Assembly (NCBI GenBank): GCA_029266035.1 | Contig: JAJUFH010000005.1 | Coordinates: 1-64,000, forward strand | Direction: 5' to 3' | Length of the DNA stretch: 64,000 nucleotides | From: Sinomicrobium sp. | GTDB taxonomy: Bacteria; Bacteroidota; Bacteroidia; Flavobacteriales; Flavobacteriaceae | The notes under the pieces: generated by a model | What the model saw: the letters and a program-made list of their open reading frames with translations, nothing else | What the model was told of the DNA's origin: nothing | The model's database searches: none | In this document: piece by piece, positions 17,929 through 25,820 of the stretch | How the letters are laid out: each line of letters starts with the position of its first letter | How positions within the stretch are numbered: the stretch's first letter is position 1 | Position numbers and translations under genes: made by a program

Positions 17929-18660
17929 TTATTTAATGCCACCAAAAGCGGCAAAACAACCATTTTTATGTAAAATTTCCACCTTTTGAAAGCCGGTCTT
18001 TCTCAGTAATTCCATTTGACAGGTCACCGATCTGGGTGAATCTTCTTTTTCTATATATTCAAAAACGTGCTTGCTGTAATCGGCGCCTCCAATATCGTCT
18101 AAGTAATTGCCGTAATCTTCCCAGAAAAAGGTATGTACTTCTTCCGAATCGTGAGCGACGAGGTCGGATATCCAGAAACTTCCTCCGGGTTTCACAATGC
18201 GATATACCTTTTGAAAAACACTTTCCCAATCGGCATCATCTCTAAGGTGGTGCATCACTGCACCTGCAAGCACAATATCGAATTGCCCGTCGGAAAATTG
18301 GGCGTCTCTGATATCTCCGTGAAAGCTTTCTATGCGTCCGTTTGTATTCGGACTAATACGCTCTTCTGCTCTGCGAAGCATGGGGAGTGAAAAATCTACT
18401 AGGCTACAGTTCAGATCGGGAATCTCCGACAGCATTTTAAGGGTGTAGTTACCTGCACCACAGCCCACATCGAGCAGATCGGTGGCATTTGGATTGGCCG
18501 CTTTGGCAGCCTTGGTAATGAGTCTCAGTGTAATTGGGGCATCTATGGTTGTCTTCTGACCGGTTTCAAGATTAGAAAAGCGCTCCACATCGTTGTCGAA
18601 ACGCGACCTGATCTCGTCGTTGGTCGATTTGTGTTTAAAGTCCTGCTTTTCGAATCCCAC
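17929..18660 (-). CDS. Class I SAM-dependent methyltransferase
   Basis: A Rossmann-fold methyltransferase with motif I LLDVGCGAGNYTLKML, an acidic FHGDIRDAQF and FDIVLAGAVMHHLRDDADW (post-motif segments), and a GGSFWISDLVAHDSEEV strand. I prefer the GTG at 18660 (243 aa) to a TTG at 18690, because the earlier codons lie beside the terminator behind ilvC; this is uncertain. It is inserted between ilvC and ilvA, where no methylation step is known in the pathway. The substrate is unknown. The hairpin at 18697-18728 may lower its transcription relative to ilvDBNC. Confidence 0.8.
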   Translation of the reverse strand: MGFEKQDFKHKSTNDEIRSRFDNDVERFSNLETGQKTTIDAPITLRLITKAAKAANPNATDLLDVGCGAGNYTLKMLSEIPDLNCSLVDFSLPMLRRAEERISPNTNGRIESFHGDIRDAQFSDGQFDIVLAGAVMHHLRDDADWESVFQKVYRIVKPGGSFWISDLVAHDSEEVHTFFWEDYGNYLDDIGGADYSKHVFEYIEKEDSPRSVTCQMELLRKTGFQKVEILHKNGCFAAFGGIK

Positions 18661-18696
18661 TTTTATAATAATATTTTCTGATAAGAGCAATAGGTA

Positions 18697-18728
18697 TAAA
18701 AACCATTACCCCGGGTTTGCCGGGGTAA
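18697..18728 (-). terminator. Intrinsic terminator-like hairpin after ilvC
   Basis: On the minus strand TTACCCCGG and CCGGGGTAA (plus-strand arms 18720-18728 and 18706-18714) form a perfect 9-bp GC-rich stem with a 5-nt loop, followed by TGGTTTTTAT. The T run is short and offset by a few bases. It could end most ilvDBNC transcripts, with read-through into the methyltransferase and ilvA. Confidence 0.7.
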
Positions 18729-18750
18729 CAGTCTTAGCTGCTTTATGTCA

Positions 18751-20220
18751 TTAAACTATTTTTTTCATTTCGGTCATTGAAGCGCGGAGATAGGCACCTA
18801 CTTTTTCTACAGGGTGTTGTCTTATTGCGTCATTGACTTGTATGAGTTCTCGGTTGTCTACGGTATTGTCTGTACTGAACGATTTTCCTATGACGTTGGT
18901 ATCTATCTTTTTCATAAAGTCGGCCAGTAGAGGCTTACAGGCGTGATCAAAAAGATAGCATCCGTATTCAGCGGTATCGGAGATAACCCTGTTCATTTCG
19001 TAGAGTTTTTTCCTGGCAATTGTATTGGCGATAAGGGGAGTTTCGTGCAGGGATTCGTAATAAGCCGATTCTGCAATAATACCCGCTTCCGTCATGGTTT
19101 CAAAAGCCAATTCTACTCCCGATTTTACAAAAGCTACCATGAGTACACCGTGATCGAAATATTCCTGTTCGGCAATAGGTGCTGAGGTAATCTCTGTTTT
19201 TTCAAAAGCAGTTTCTCCTGTTGCTTTTCTCCAAGTCAATAGGTTTTTGTCGTCGTTTGCCCAGTCTTCCATCATGGTTTTTGAGAAGTGTCCGGTCATA
19301 ATATCGTCCATATGTTTTTGGAACAGCGGACGCATAATGTCTTTTAACTCTTCCGAAAGTCTGAAAGCTTCTATCTTGGCGGGGTTAGACAGTCGGTCCA
19401 TCATATTGGTAATTCCTCCGTGTTTCAAAGCTTCGGTAATGGTTTCCCAGCCGTATTGTATCAATTTGGCAGCATAGGCTGGATCTATACCTTTTTCTAC
19501 CATTTTGTCGAAACTGAGGATAGAGCCTGTTTGCAACAATCCGCACAAAATAGTCTGCTCACCCATAAGGTCAGATTTCACTTCTGCTACAAACGAAGAA
19601 CGCAATACTCCTGCACGGTGTCCTCCGGTAGCTGCAGCATAGGCTTTAGCCTGCTCAAGTCCGTCACCGTTAGGATCGTTTTCGGGGTGAACTGCAATCA
19701 GCGTAGGCACTCCAAATCCGCGTTTGTACTCTTCTCTTACCTCAGACCCCGGACATTTAGGGGCTACCATAATAACAGTGATGTCTTTGCGAATTTGCAT
19801 ACCTTCTTCTACGATGTTGAATCCGTGAGAATAAGACAGTGAAGATCCTTTTTTCATCAGAGGCATGATGGCATTGATTACAGCAGTGTGCTGTTTGTCT
19901 GGGGTCAGGTTGCACACCAAGTCAGCTGTAGGGATGAGCTCTTCGTAAGTACCTACTTTAAAACCATTTCCGGTAGCATTTTTATACGATTGTCTTTGCT
20001 CTTTAATAGCTTCTTCGCGAAGGGCATAGGAGATATCCAGTCCGGAATCTCTCATATTGAGCCCTTGATTGAGCCCTTGAGCACCACAACCTACGATTAC
20101 GATCTTTTTACCGAGAAGTTTTTTTACACCTTCGTCAAATTCGGAGCTATCCATAAATTCGCATACTCCTAACTGTTGTAACTGTAGCCTCAACGGAAGC
20201 GTATTAAAGTAATTTGCCAT
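18751..20220 (-). CDS. ilvC: Ketol-acid reductoisomerase, class II (long form)
   Basis: Converts 2-acetolactate and 2-aceto-2-hydroxybutyrate to the dihydroxy acids using Mg2+ and NADPH. At 489 aa it is the long class II form with a duplicated C-terminal knotted domain, like E. coli IlvC. The Rossmann motif [19 protein letters not shown] occurs near residue 44 and the [17 protein letters not shown] segment near 152. Metal-site segments [11 protein letters not shown] and later E-rich helices are present. It is the fourth gene of the ilvDBNC operon, 74 bp after ilvN. Confidence 0.96.
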   Translation of the reverse strand: MANYFNTLPLRLQLQQLGVCEFMDSSEFDEGVKKLLGKKIVIVGCGAQGLNQGLNMRDSGLDISYALREEAIKEQRQSYKNATGNGFKVGTYEELIPTADLVCNLTPDKQHTAVINAIMPLMKKGSSLSYSHGFNIVEEGMQIRKDITVIMVAPKCPGSEVREEYKRGFGVPTLIAVHPENDPNGDGLEQAKAYAAATGGHRAGVLRSSFVAEVKSDLMGEQTILCGLLQTGSILSFDKMVEKGIDPAYAAKLIQYGWETITEALKHGGITNMMDRLSNPAKIEAFRLSEELKDIMRPLFQKHMDDIMTGHFSKTMMEDWANDDKNLLTWRKATGETAFEKTEITSAPIAEQEYFDHGVLMVAFVKSGVELAFETMTEAGIIAESAYYESLHETPLIANTIARKKLYEMNRVISDTAEYGCYLFDHACKPLLADFMKKIDTNVIGKSFSTDNTVDNRELIQVNDAIRQHPVEKVGAYLRASMTEMKKIV

Positions 20221-20294
20221 TTTTATTATTTATTTTAATATTCAATTTAGATTGTTTAATTTACTGCAATACAGTAGTTTAATTTTAAATTTCA

Positions 20295-20819
20295 TCAGAC
20301 ACTTTGGAATTCTTCTAGCAGTGCAGATATGTTCATTTCGCTTTTCGATACCGATATTCTTCCCGAGCGCACAAATTGCATAATTCCGAAAGGCAATAGC
20401 TCGTTATACAAGGCATCGGTTTCGTGACGTCGTCCTGTCTTTTGAATTACGAAAAAATCTCGAGCCACAGTAACGATACTGGCATTGCTGTTTTTTATGA
20501 TGTTTTGTATTTGCCTTTCGTCGAAAAGCAAGCTCGATTTGATTTTAAACAGTGCAGATTCCTGATAAATGGTCTCATCATCGGTGTGATAATAAGCCTT
20601 GATAACCTCTATCTGTTTTTCCAATTGTCCTACTATTTTCTGCACCTGATCTTCACTCATCTCTGCAACGATAACGAAGCGGCTCACATTTTCGATTTCA
20701 GACTCCGAAACTGTAAGGCTTTCGATATTGATATGTCGTTTTAAAAAGATGGCCGAAATGCGGTTTAGCAGCCCTATATTGTTTTCCGAATATACGGAAA
20801 CGGTATACGTATTGTTCAT
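20295..20819 (-). CDS. ilvN: Acetolactate synthase small (regulatory) subunit
   Basis: A 174 aa regulatory subunit of acetohydroxyacid synthase. An N-terminal ACT domain (about 1-78) starts YTVSVYSENNIGLLNRISAI, the classic valine-binding fold. A C-terminal ALS_ss domain runs from about 90 (ALFKIKSSLLF) to SGRISVSK. It activates IlvB and confers feedback inhibition by branched-chain amino acids. It starts 33 bp after ilvB in the same operon. The usual N-G loop of the valine site is present as N-x-x-G-L-L-N-R, so feedback control is expected. Confidence 0.95.
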   Translation of the reverse strand: MNNTYTVSVYSENNIGLLNRISAIFLKRHINIESLTVSESEIENVSRFVIVAEMSEDQVQKIVGQLEKQIEVIKAYYHTDDETIYQESALFKIKSSLLFDERQIQNIIKNSNASIVTVARDFFVIQKTGRRHETDALYNELLPFGIMQFVRSGRISVSKSEMNISALLEEFQSV

Positions 20820-20852
20820 TTTCGTGTTCTGGTTTTTATTATGGCCTTTTGT

Positions 20853-22586
20853 TTATTCGAGTCTGCAATCGGCTACCGATGCTCCTGTCGGAATCATTGG
20901 GAATACATTGTCTTCTCTTTCCACACAAACCTCGAGAAAATAGGCTTCTTCTGAGGCTATCATTTCGTCGATGGCTCCGTCGAGCTCCTCTCTTTTGGTC
21001 ACCCGTTTTGCTGGGATATGATATCCTTTAGCAATAGTGATAAAGTCGGGGTTTACCAATTCGGTAGACGCGTATCGCTTGTCGAAGAACAGCTGTTGCC
21101 ACTGTCGTACCATTCCTAAAAAGTCGTTGTTGAGTACCACGATTTTCACCGGAATCCTATTTTGGAAAATGGTTCCGAGTTCCTGTATAGTCATCTGATA
21201 TCCGCCATCACCGATAATAGCAACTACTTCTCTTTCTTCAGCTCCCATTTTGGCTCCAATAGCTGCCGGAAGCGCAAATCCCATAGTTCCGAGTCCGCCC
21301 GAAGTCACATTGCTCTTACTTTTACTAAACTCGGCATATCGGCAGGCGATCATTTGGTGCTGACCAACGTCGGTAACGATTACCGCCTCAGAATTTGTAC
21401 GCTTATTAATACGTCTGATGACCTCTCCCATAGTGAGTTTTTCTTTCTCGGGGAAAAGATCGTTTTTAATCACTTTGTCGTATTCTATGGCATATTTGTC
21501 TTTAAACTCCTGATGCCAGGCTTCGTGCTTATTTTCGTTTACCAAAGGCAACACTTGTGCAAGCGTTTCTTTGAGATCACCGAGCACGGCCACATCGGTT
21601 TTTACGTTTTTGTCAACTTCAGCCGGATCGATTTCAAAATGAACTACCTTGGCCTGTTTGGCATAGGTTTCCAGATTACCCGTAACCCTATCGTCAAAGC
21701 GCATTCCCAATGCGATGAGAACATCACATTCATTAGTCAGTATGTTTGGCGCATAATTACCGTGCATCCCTACCATTCCGGTGTACAATTCGTGATTGGA
21801 AGGCAAGGCCGAAAGTCCTAATGCGGTGCTAGCAGCGGGAATTCCCGTCTTTTCTATAAATGCTTTTAATTCTGTCTCAGCCTTACCGAGGATTACTCCT
21901 TGTCCGAAAACGATAAATGGTTTTTTAGCTGCATTGATCAGGGATGCTGCTTCTTGAACCTTTTCCGGTTTTACCGAAGGCTTTGGTGCATAGCTTCGAA
22001 TTCCGGTACACTTCTTATAGGTGAAATCAAATTCCTCAAATTGTGCATTCTTGGTGATGTCGATTAACACAGGACCCGGACGTCCGGAACGCGCTATATA
22101 GAAAGCCTTAGCCAGTGCTATTGGAATATCAGCAGCTTTGGTAACCTGATAGCTCCATTTGGTAACCGGAGTAGATATACCGATAATATCCGTTTCCTGA
22201 AAAGCGTCGGTACCTAGTAAATGACGGGCTACCTGACCGGTGATACACACCAAGGGAGTAGAATCTATTTGAGCATCTGCAATACCGGTAACGAGATTGG
22301 TTGCTCCGGGTCCGGAAGTAGCCATTGCGACCCCAACTTTTCCGCTGACCCTTGCATAACCCTGAGCGGCATGTGCAGCTCCTTGTTCGTGACGTGTGAG
22401 TACATGACGCAATTGATCCTGAAATTTGTACAATTCGTCATATACCGGCATAATAGCTCCTCCGGGATATCCGTAAATCAGATCTACTCCTTCTTCGAGA
22501 AGGCAACGGATAACGGCTTCTGCACCACTTATTTTTATGGCAGCTTTTGTTTCCGTTTCTGCTAATCTTTCCTTTAATGTTTCCAT
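20853..22586 (-). CDS. ilvB: Acetolactate synthase large (catalytic) subunit
   Basis: A ThDP- and FAD-dependent enzyme that condenses pyruvate with pyruvate or 2-oxobutyrate. The catalytic glutamate is E67 in TRHEQGAAHAAQGYAR. The FAD region includes LGMRFDDRVTGNL, and the ThDP motif GDGGYQMTIQEL...LNND is in the C-terminal third, followed by GMVRQWQQLFF. The length of 577 aa is normal. It is the second gene of the operon, after ilvD and before ilvN. A hairpin lies in the ilvD-ilvB gap. Confidence 0.96.
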   Translation of the reverse strand: METLKERLAETETKAAIKISGAEAVIRCLLEEGVDLIYGYPGGAIMPVYDELYKFQDQLRHVLTRHEQGAAHAAQGYARVSGKVGVAMATSGPGATNLVTGIADAQIDSTPLVCITGQVARHLLGTDAFQETDIIGISTPVTKWSYQVTKAADIPIALAKAFYIARSGRPGPVLIDITKNAQFEEFDFTYKKCTGIRSYAPKPSVKPEKVQEAASLINAAKKPFIVFGQGVILGKAETELKAFIEKTGIPAASTALGLSALPSNHELYTGMVGMHGNYAPNILTNECDVLIALGMRFDDRVTGNLETYAKQAKVVHFEIDPAEVDKNVKTDVAVLGDLKETLAQVLPLVNENKHEAWHQEFKDKYAIEYDKVIKNDLFPEKEKLTMGEVIRRINKRTNSEAVIVTDVGQHQMIACRYAEFSKSKSNVTSGGLGTMGFALPAAIGAKMGAEEREVVAIIGDGGYQMTIQELGTIFQNRIPVKIVVLNNDFLGMVRQWQQLFFDKRYASTELVNPDFITIAKGYHIPAKRVTKREELDGAIDEMIASEEAYFLEVCVEREDNVFPMIPTGASVADCRLE

Positions 22587-22611
22587 ACTTATGTGTTATT
22601 GCTGGACGATT

Positions 22612-22645
22612 ATAGGGTGCGCAACTTTTGTTTTTTGCACCCTAT
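22612..22645 (-). other. Intercistronic hairpin between ilvD and ilvB
   Basis: ATAGGGTGC (22612-22620) and GCACCCTAT (22637-22645) form a perfect 9-bp stem with a 16-nt loop in the 71-bp gap. There is no T run behind it on the minus strand, so a processing or stability element is more likely than a terminator. Confidence 0.55.
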
Positions 22646-22657
22646 TGGTGAAAAATT

Positions 22658-24331
22658 TTAGAATTCGTCTGTCACACAACCTTCTGAGGCAGACGAAACT
22701 GTTTTGGCGTATTTGTAAAGTATTCCTTTTTTGTGTTTTAGCGGTGGTTGTTGCCACTTGGCTCTTCGCTCGTTCAACTCCTCTTCGGTAAGAGCGACAT
22801 CTATGGTGTTTTTTACCGCATCTATGGTGATCGTATCTCCGTTTTGTACCAATGCGATATTCCCTCCGTCTTGAGCTTCGGGAGATACGTGACCTACGAC
22901 AAAGCCGTGAGAACCACCTGAAAAGCGCCCATCGGTGATAAGAGCGACGTCCTTGCCGAGTCCGGCACCCATTATGGCCGCTGTAGGTTTGAGCATTTCC
23001 GGCATTCCAGGACCTCCCTTAGGTCCTTCATAGCGAATAATCACAACGTCTCCTTTTTCTACCTTACCTTCTCTAATCCCTTGATTAGCGGCAAATTCAC
23101 CGTCAAACACCTTGGCTTTTCCGGTAAAACTAAGCCCTTCTTTTCCGGTAATTTTAGCCACCGCACCTTCTGTGGCAAGATTGCCAAACAATATGCGGAT
23201 GTGTCCGGTTTCTTTGATGGGTTTGTCCAGCGGATGTATGATGTCTTGTCCTTCTTCCAGATCGGGGAAAGCCTCGAGGTTTTCGGCCAGAGTTTTTCCG
23301 GTAACTGTCAGGCAGTCGCCGTGTAGCATTCCCTCTTTAAGCATAAACTTCAACACAGCAGTAATACCCCCTACCTCGTGCAGGTCTTCCATAACGTATT
23401 TTCCACTCGGTTTTAAGTCGGCCAGAAGTGGAGTACTTTCGCTGATCTTCCTGAAATCATCTAATGAAAACGGTACCTCTGCGGCTTTGGCAATAGCCAT
23501 AAAGTGAAGGACTGCATTGGTAGATCCTCCCAGAACTGTTACTAGTCGGAAAGCGTTTTCTAGCGATTTACGAGTAACAATATCTCTGGGTTTAATATCG
23601 TTTTCCAACAAGTATCTCAAGGCCTTTCCGGCTGCGATACAGTCTTCTTTTTTTCCGTCGTTTTCTGCCGGAACAGAAGAACTCTGAGGTATAGACATCC
23701 CCATAGCCTCTATGGCCGAAGCCATGGTATTGGCGGTGTACATCCCTCCGCAAGCTCCAGCTCCCGGACAGGCTTTGTGTATTACATTTTTATACTCGTC
23801 TTCTGAAATACTTCCGGCCACCTTACTACCCCAAGCTTCAAAGGCAGAAATCACATCCAGTTTTTTACCGTTGTGGCAGCCTGCAGCTATAGTTCCTCCA
23901 TAGACCAGTACTGAAGGCCTGTTTATTCTCAACAGCCCCATAAGAGCACCCGGCATGTTTTTGTCGCAACCCACTACGGTTACAGCTCCGTCATAACACA
24001 TTCCGTTGACCACCGTCTCTACGGAGTCGGCTATAATATCTCGGGAAGGAAGGGAATAGCGCATTCCTTCGGTCCCCATAGAGATACCGTCGCTCACCCC
24101 TATGGTATTAAAAATAAGACCTACAAGATCGACTTCTGTCGTTCCTTGTTTTACGTATTCGGCTAATTTGTTGAGGTGCATATTACACGGATTACCTTCA
24201 TAACCGGTGCTCGCAATACCTATCAGCGGCTTCTTGAGGTCTTCATCACTGAGCCCCAATGCGTGTAACATCGCCTGAGCAGCGGGCTGTGTAGGATCCT
24301 GTGTAACTTGTCTGCTATACTTATTTAACAT
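22658..24331 (-). CDS. ilvD: Dihydroxy-acid dehydratase
   Basis: An iron-sulfur dehydratase producing the 2-oxoacids for valine and isoleucine. The three cluster cysteines are visible: C49 (GNPCNMH), C122 (GCDKNMPG) and C194 ([12 protein letters not shown]). The [19 protein letters not shown] segment near residue 467 is the family signature. At 557 aa it is standard. It is the first structural gene of the ilv operon. Its start lies about 180 bases after the second of two attenuator terminators, so expression should depend on charged branched-chain tRNAs. Confidence 0.96.
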   Translation of the reverse strand: MLNKYSRQVTQDPTQPAAQAMLHALGLSDEDLKKPLIGIASTGYEGNPCNMHLNKLAEYVKQGTTEVDLVGLIFNTIGVSDGISMGTEGMRYSLPSRDIIADSVETVVNGMCYDGAVTVVGCDKNMPGALMGLLRINRPSVLVYGGTIAAGCHNGKKLDVISAFEAWGSKVAGSISEDEYKNVIHKACPGAGACGGMYTANTMASAIEAMGMSIPQSSSVPAENDGKKEDCIAAGKALRYLLENDIKPRDIVTRKSLENAFRLVTVLGGSTNAVLHFMAIAKAAEVPFSLDDFRKISESTPLLADLKPSGKYVMEDLHEVGGITAVLKFMLKEGMLHGDCLTVTGKTLAENLEAFPDLEEGQDIIHPLDKPIKETGHIRILFGNLATEGAVAKITGKEGLSFTGKAKVFDGEFAANQGIREGKVEKGDVVIIRYEGPKGGPGMPEMLKPTAAIMGAGLGKDVALITDGRFSGGSHGFVVGHVSPEAQDGGNIALVQNGDTITIDAVKNTIDVALTEEELNERRAKWQQPPLKHKKGILYKYAKTVSSASEGCVTDEF

Positions 24332-24513
24332 TTTTTAATAAAAATTAGTTTTTCCTATAATACTTTACGGGCAGCTAAAATATTTCATATAAAATCTCTA
24401 GTATTTTAACACGATTTCCGTTCTTTAAACTCAAATACTCCAATGAGATACTACATTGTTGATACACAGTTGTTTAAGCTGTATTCTGTTATCATATCCA
24501 AAAATTAATATTC

Positions 24514-24564
24514 TAAAAAAACAAAAGACCTGTGTCTTGCTTTCGGTCGACACAGGTCTTTTGT
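24514..24564 (-). terminator. Second ilv attenuator terminator
   Basis: Read on the minus strand, a perfect 16-bp stem (ACAAAAGACCTGTGTC, plus-strand right arm 24549-24564, with left arm 24521-24536) and a 12-nt loop are followed by seven T residues (plus-strand A run 24514-24520). It starts 22 bases after the stop of leader peptide 2. The upstream segment GGTGACTTTGT (24572-24582) can pair, with a small bulge, with ACAAAAGACC in the stem, giving a possible antiterminator. Confidence 0.85.
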
Positions 24565-24585
24565 ACAACACACAAAGTCACCGCA

Positions 24586-24642
24586 TCAACCCGAAAACAG
24601 ATCGACGACAACAATGACAATAATAATGCTATACTGTATCAC
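24586..24642 (-). CDS. Putative second ilv leader peptide (Ile/Val-rich)
   Basis: An 18-codon frame starting with GTG encodes MIQYSIIIVIVVVDLFSG and then TGA. Eight consecutive codons are Ile or Val: III, V, I, VVV. This is the expected signature of a leader peptide whose translation stalls when Ile- or Val-tRNA is poorly charged. It lies between two terminators and just upstream of the 16-bp stem. No ATG is available in this frame, so the GTG is the only reasonable start. No Shine-Dalgarno is seen, as is normal for the phylum. Translation is inferred, not shown. Confidence 0.7.
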   Translation of the reverse strand: MIQYSIIIVIVVVDLFSG

Positions 24643-24654
24643 AATAACTACTTT

Positions 24655-24694
24655 AAAACAAAAAAGCCTTTCCAAGAATACAGGAAAGGCTTTT
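24655..24694 (-). terminator. First ilv attenuator terminator
   Basis: On the minus strand a perfect 12-bp stem (AAAAGCCTTTCC with GGAAAGGCTTTT; plus-strand arms 24683-24694 and 24662-24673) and a 9-nt loop are followed by TTGTTTT. It starts 28 bases after the stop codon of leader peptide 1. GGAAATGG at 24713-24720 could pair with the CCTTTCC part of the stem as an antiterminator. Confidence 0.85.
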
Positions 24695-24722
24695 CAAATC
24701 GTTTTATACATACCATTTCCCG

Positions 24723-24782
24723 CTAAGGCGACAGAATCACCACAGTAATGACAGTAATAATATGTATAAAATGTCTTTTCAT
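24723..24782 (-). CDS. ilv operon leader peptide 1 (Ile/Val/Thr-rich)
   Basis: A 19-codon frame encodes MKRHFIHIITVITVVILSP and then TAG. After a basic start it has five Ile, three Val, two Thr and one Leu among eleven consecutive codons, IIT-V-I-T-VV-I-L plus the earlier I-H. Ile, Val and Leu are the products of the operon and Thr is the substrate of IlvA, which is the classic composition of a transcription-attenuation leader. It is followed by the first terminator hairpin. The putative promoter places the transcript start only a few bases before the ATG. Confidence 0.8.
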   Translation of the reverse strand: MKRHFIHIITVITVVILSP

Positions 24783-24789
24783 GCTTGAA

Positions 24790-24819
24790 CAAATATCCAA
24801 AAGTTTTTTTAATTGACAA
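24790..24819 (-). promoter_or_regulatory. Putative Bacteroidota-type promoter of the ilv leader
   Basis: Minus-strand TTG (24819-24817), a 19-base spacer and GATATTTG (24797-24790) match the phylum consensus TTG-N19-21-TAnnTTTG at all but one position. The predicted start is near 24784, immediately before the leader ATG at 24782. Confidence 0.55.
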
Positions 24820-24939
24820 GCAGTTAGGTATAATTTATTTGCTTTTACTTTCAAAAATCATAATCGTAGTGTATTGCGTTGTAGGAGATGAAACGCTGAA
24901 TAGCTATTCTTTGACACAACCCGACAATTCTCTACCCTT

Positions 24940-25581
24940 TCAATTCTTATTTTCCAACAGCGGCACAAAACGAAATTCTCCGAATTCACTTTTTTCAAAT
25001 TCCTTTGCTGATTTCCGAATAAATAAGGTCATAATCTGGGGGTCATCACCTACTGGAATCACCAGTCTCCCTCCTATTTTTAGTTGTGCCAATAGTGCTT
25101 TGGGCACTTCCGGTGCTCCGGCAGTAACTATAATTCCGTCGAAGGGAGCCTCTTCGAGGAGTCCTTTATAGCCATCGCCGAAAATCATTTTTTTAGGTCG
25201 ATACCCCAGCCTGGGAAGGAAAAGGCTGGTTCGCTTAAACAGCTCCAATTGCCGTTCAATAGTGTACACCTTAGCTTTCATTTCCAGAAGCACTGCCGTT
25301 TGATATCCGCTTCCTGTACCTATTTCCAAAATCTTCCTTCCCGGGTCTACTTCCAGCAATTCGGTTTGGAAGGCCACGGTATATGGTTGAGAGATGGTTT
25401 GTCCGGCAGCTATGGGAAAAGCCTTGTCTTGATAGGCGTGATCTTCAAAGCTGCTATCCATAAAAAGATGTCTGGGTACCTGCCTCACGGCATCGAGCAC
25501 CCGGGGGTCTGAAACCCCTTTACTCGCAACTATTTCTGCGAGCTGATTGCGTTTTCCTCTGTGTTTCAGGGTATCTTTCAA
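24940..25581 (-). CDS. pcm: Protein-L-isoaspartate O-methyltransferase
   Basis: Repairs isoaspartyl residues in aged proteins by SAM-dependent methylation. From a TTG at 25581 the protein is 213 aa and begins M(L)KDTLKHRGKRNQLAEIV, as flavobacterial Pcm proteins do. A longer frame also begins with TTG (25629) but adds an unrelated hydrophobic stretch. Motifs: AFPIAAGQTISQPYTVA (substrate loop), ILEIGTGSGYQTAVLL (SAM motif I), and DGIIVTAGAPEVPKAL with RLVIPVG. All key segments are intact. It lies just upstream of the ilv leader, with which no functional link is apparent. Confidence 0.93.
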   Translation of the reverse strand: MKDTLKHRGKRNQLAEIVASKGVSDPRVLDAVRQVPRHLFMDSSFEDHAYQDKAFPIAAGQTISQPYTVAFQTELLEVDPGRKILEIGTGSGYQTAVLLEMKAKVYTIERQLELFKRTSLFLPRLGYRPKKMIFGDGYKGLLEEAPFDGIIVTAGAPEVPKALLAQLKIGGRLVIPVGDDPQIMTLFIRKSAKEFEKSEFGEFRFVPLLENKN

Positions 25582-25649
25582 GGTCGTAATAAAAATTGAT
25601 GTGCAGGTAAAGTTACAACGAAAAAACAATTGGGCAAATCCGTAATGTC

Positions 25650-25755
25650 GGTTTGTGGTTTGTAGTTACTCATTAACCCCATAACCCATTAACCCAATAA
25701 CCCAACAATAGTTGATTAATTCTTAACTGGTAGTTCTTAGTTTGTGGTTAATATT
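25650..25755. repeat. Low-complexity AACCCATTAACCC-type intergenic island
   Basis: Contains GTTTGTGGTTTGTAGTT, then variants of CATTAACCCAATAACCC repeated several times, and a second GTTTGTGGTT near 25740. It shares its words with islands at 14816-14878 and 30866-30975. No coding potential was found. It occupies most of the gap between pcm and the Gfo/Idh gene, which are divergent. Confidence 0.6.
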
Positions 25756-25790
25756 CCCTATATTCTTAAGTGGGATTGCTCTGAAAACCT

Positions 25791-25798
25791 TATTTTTG
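25791..25798 (+). promoter_or_regulatory. Putative -7 element of the Gfo/Idh operon
   Basis: TATTTTTG is a full match to the Bacteroidota -7 consensus TAnnTTTG and lies 23 bases before the start codon. The expected TTG at -33 is not clear, so this is a moderate prediction. Confidence 0.4.
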
Positions 25799-25820
25799 TT
25801 GAAATCAATAAATTGTTTTT

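Noticed and set aside
21162-21821. Long plus-strand open frame opposite ilvB
   Set aside because: It is the antisense shadow of an intact, highly conserved gene and shows no family motifs.
24331-24513. A third leader peptide before ilvD
   Set aside because: No Ile/Val/Leu-rich frame and no further terminator stem were found in the 180 bases between the second attenuator and ilvD.
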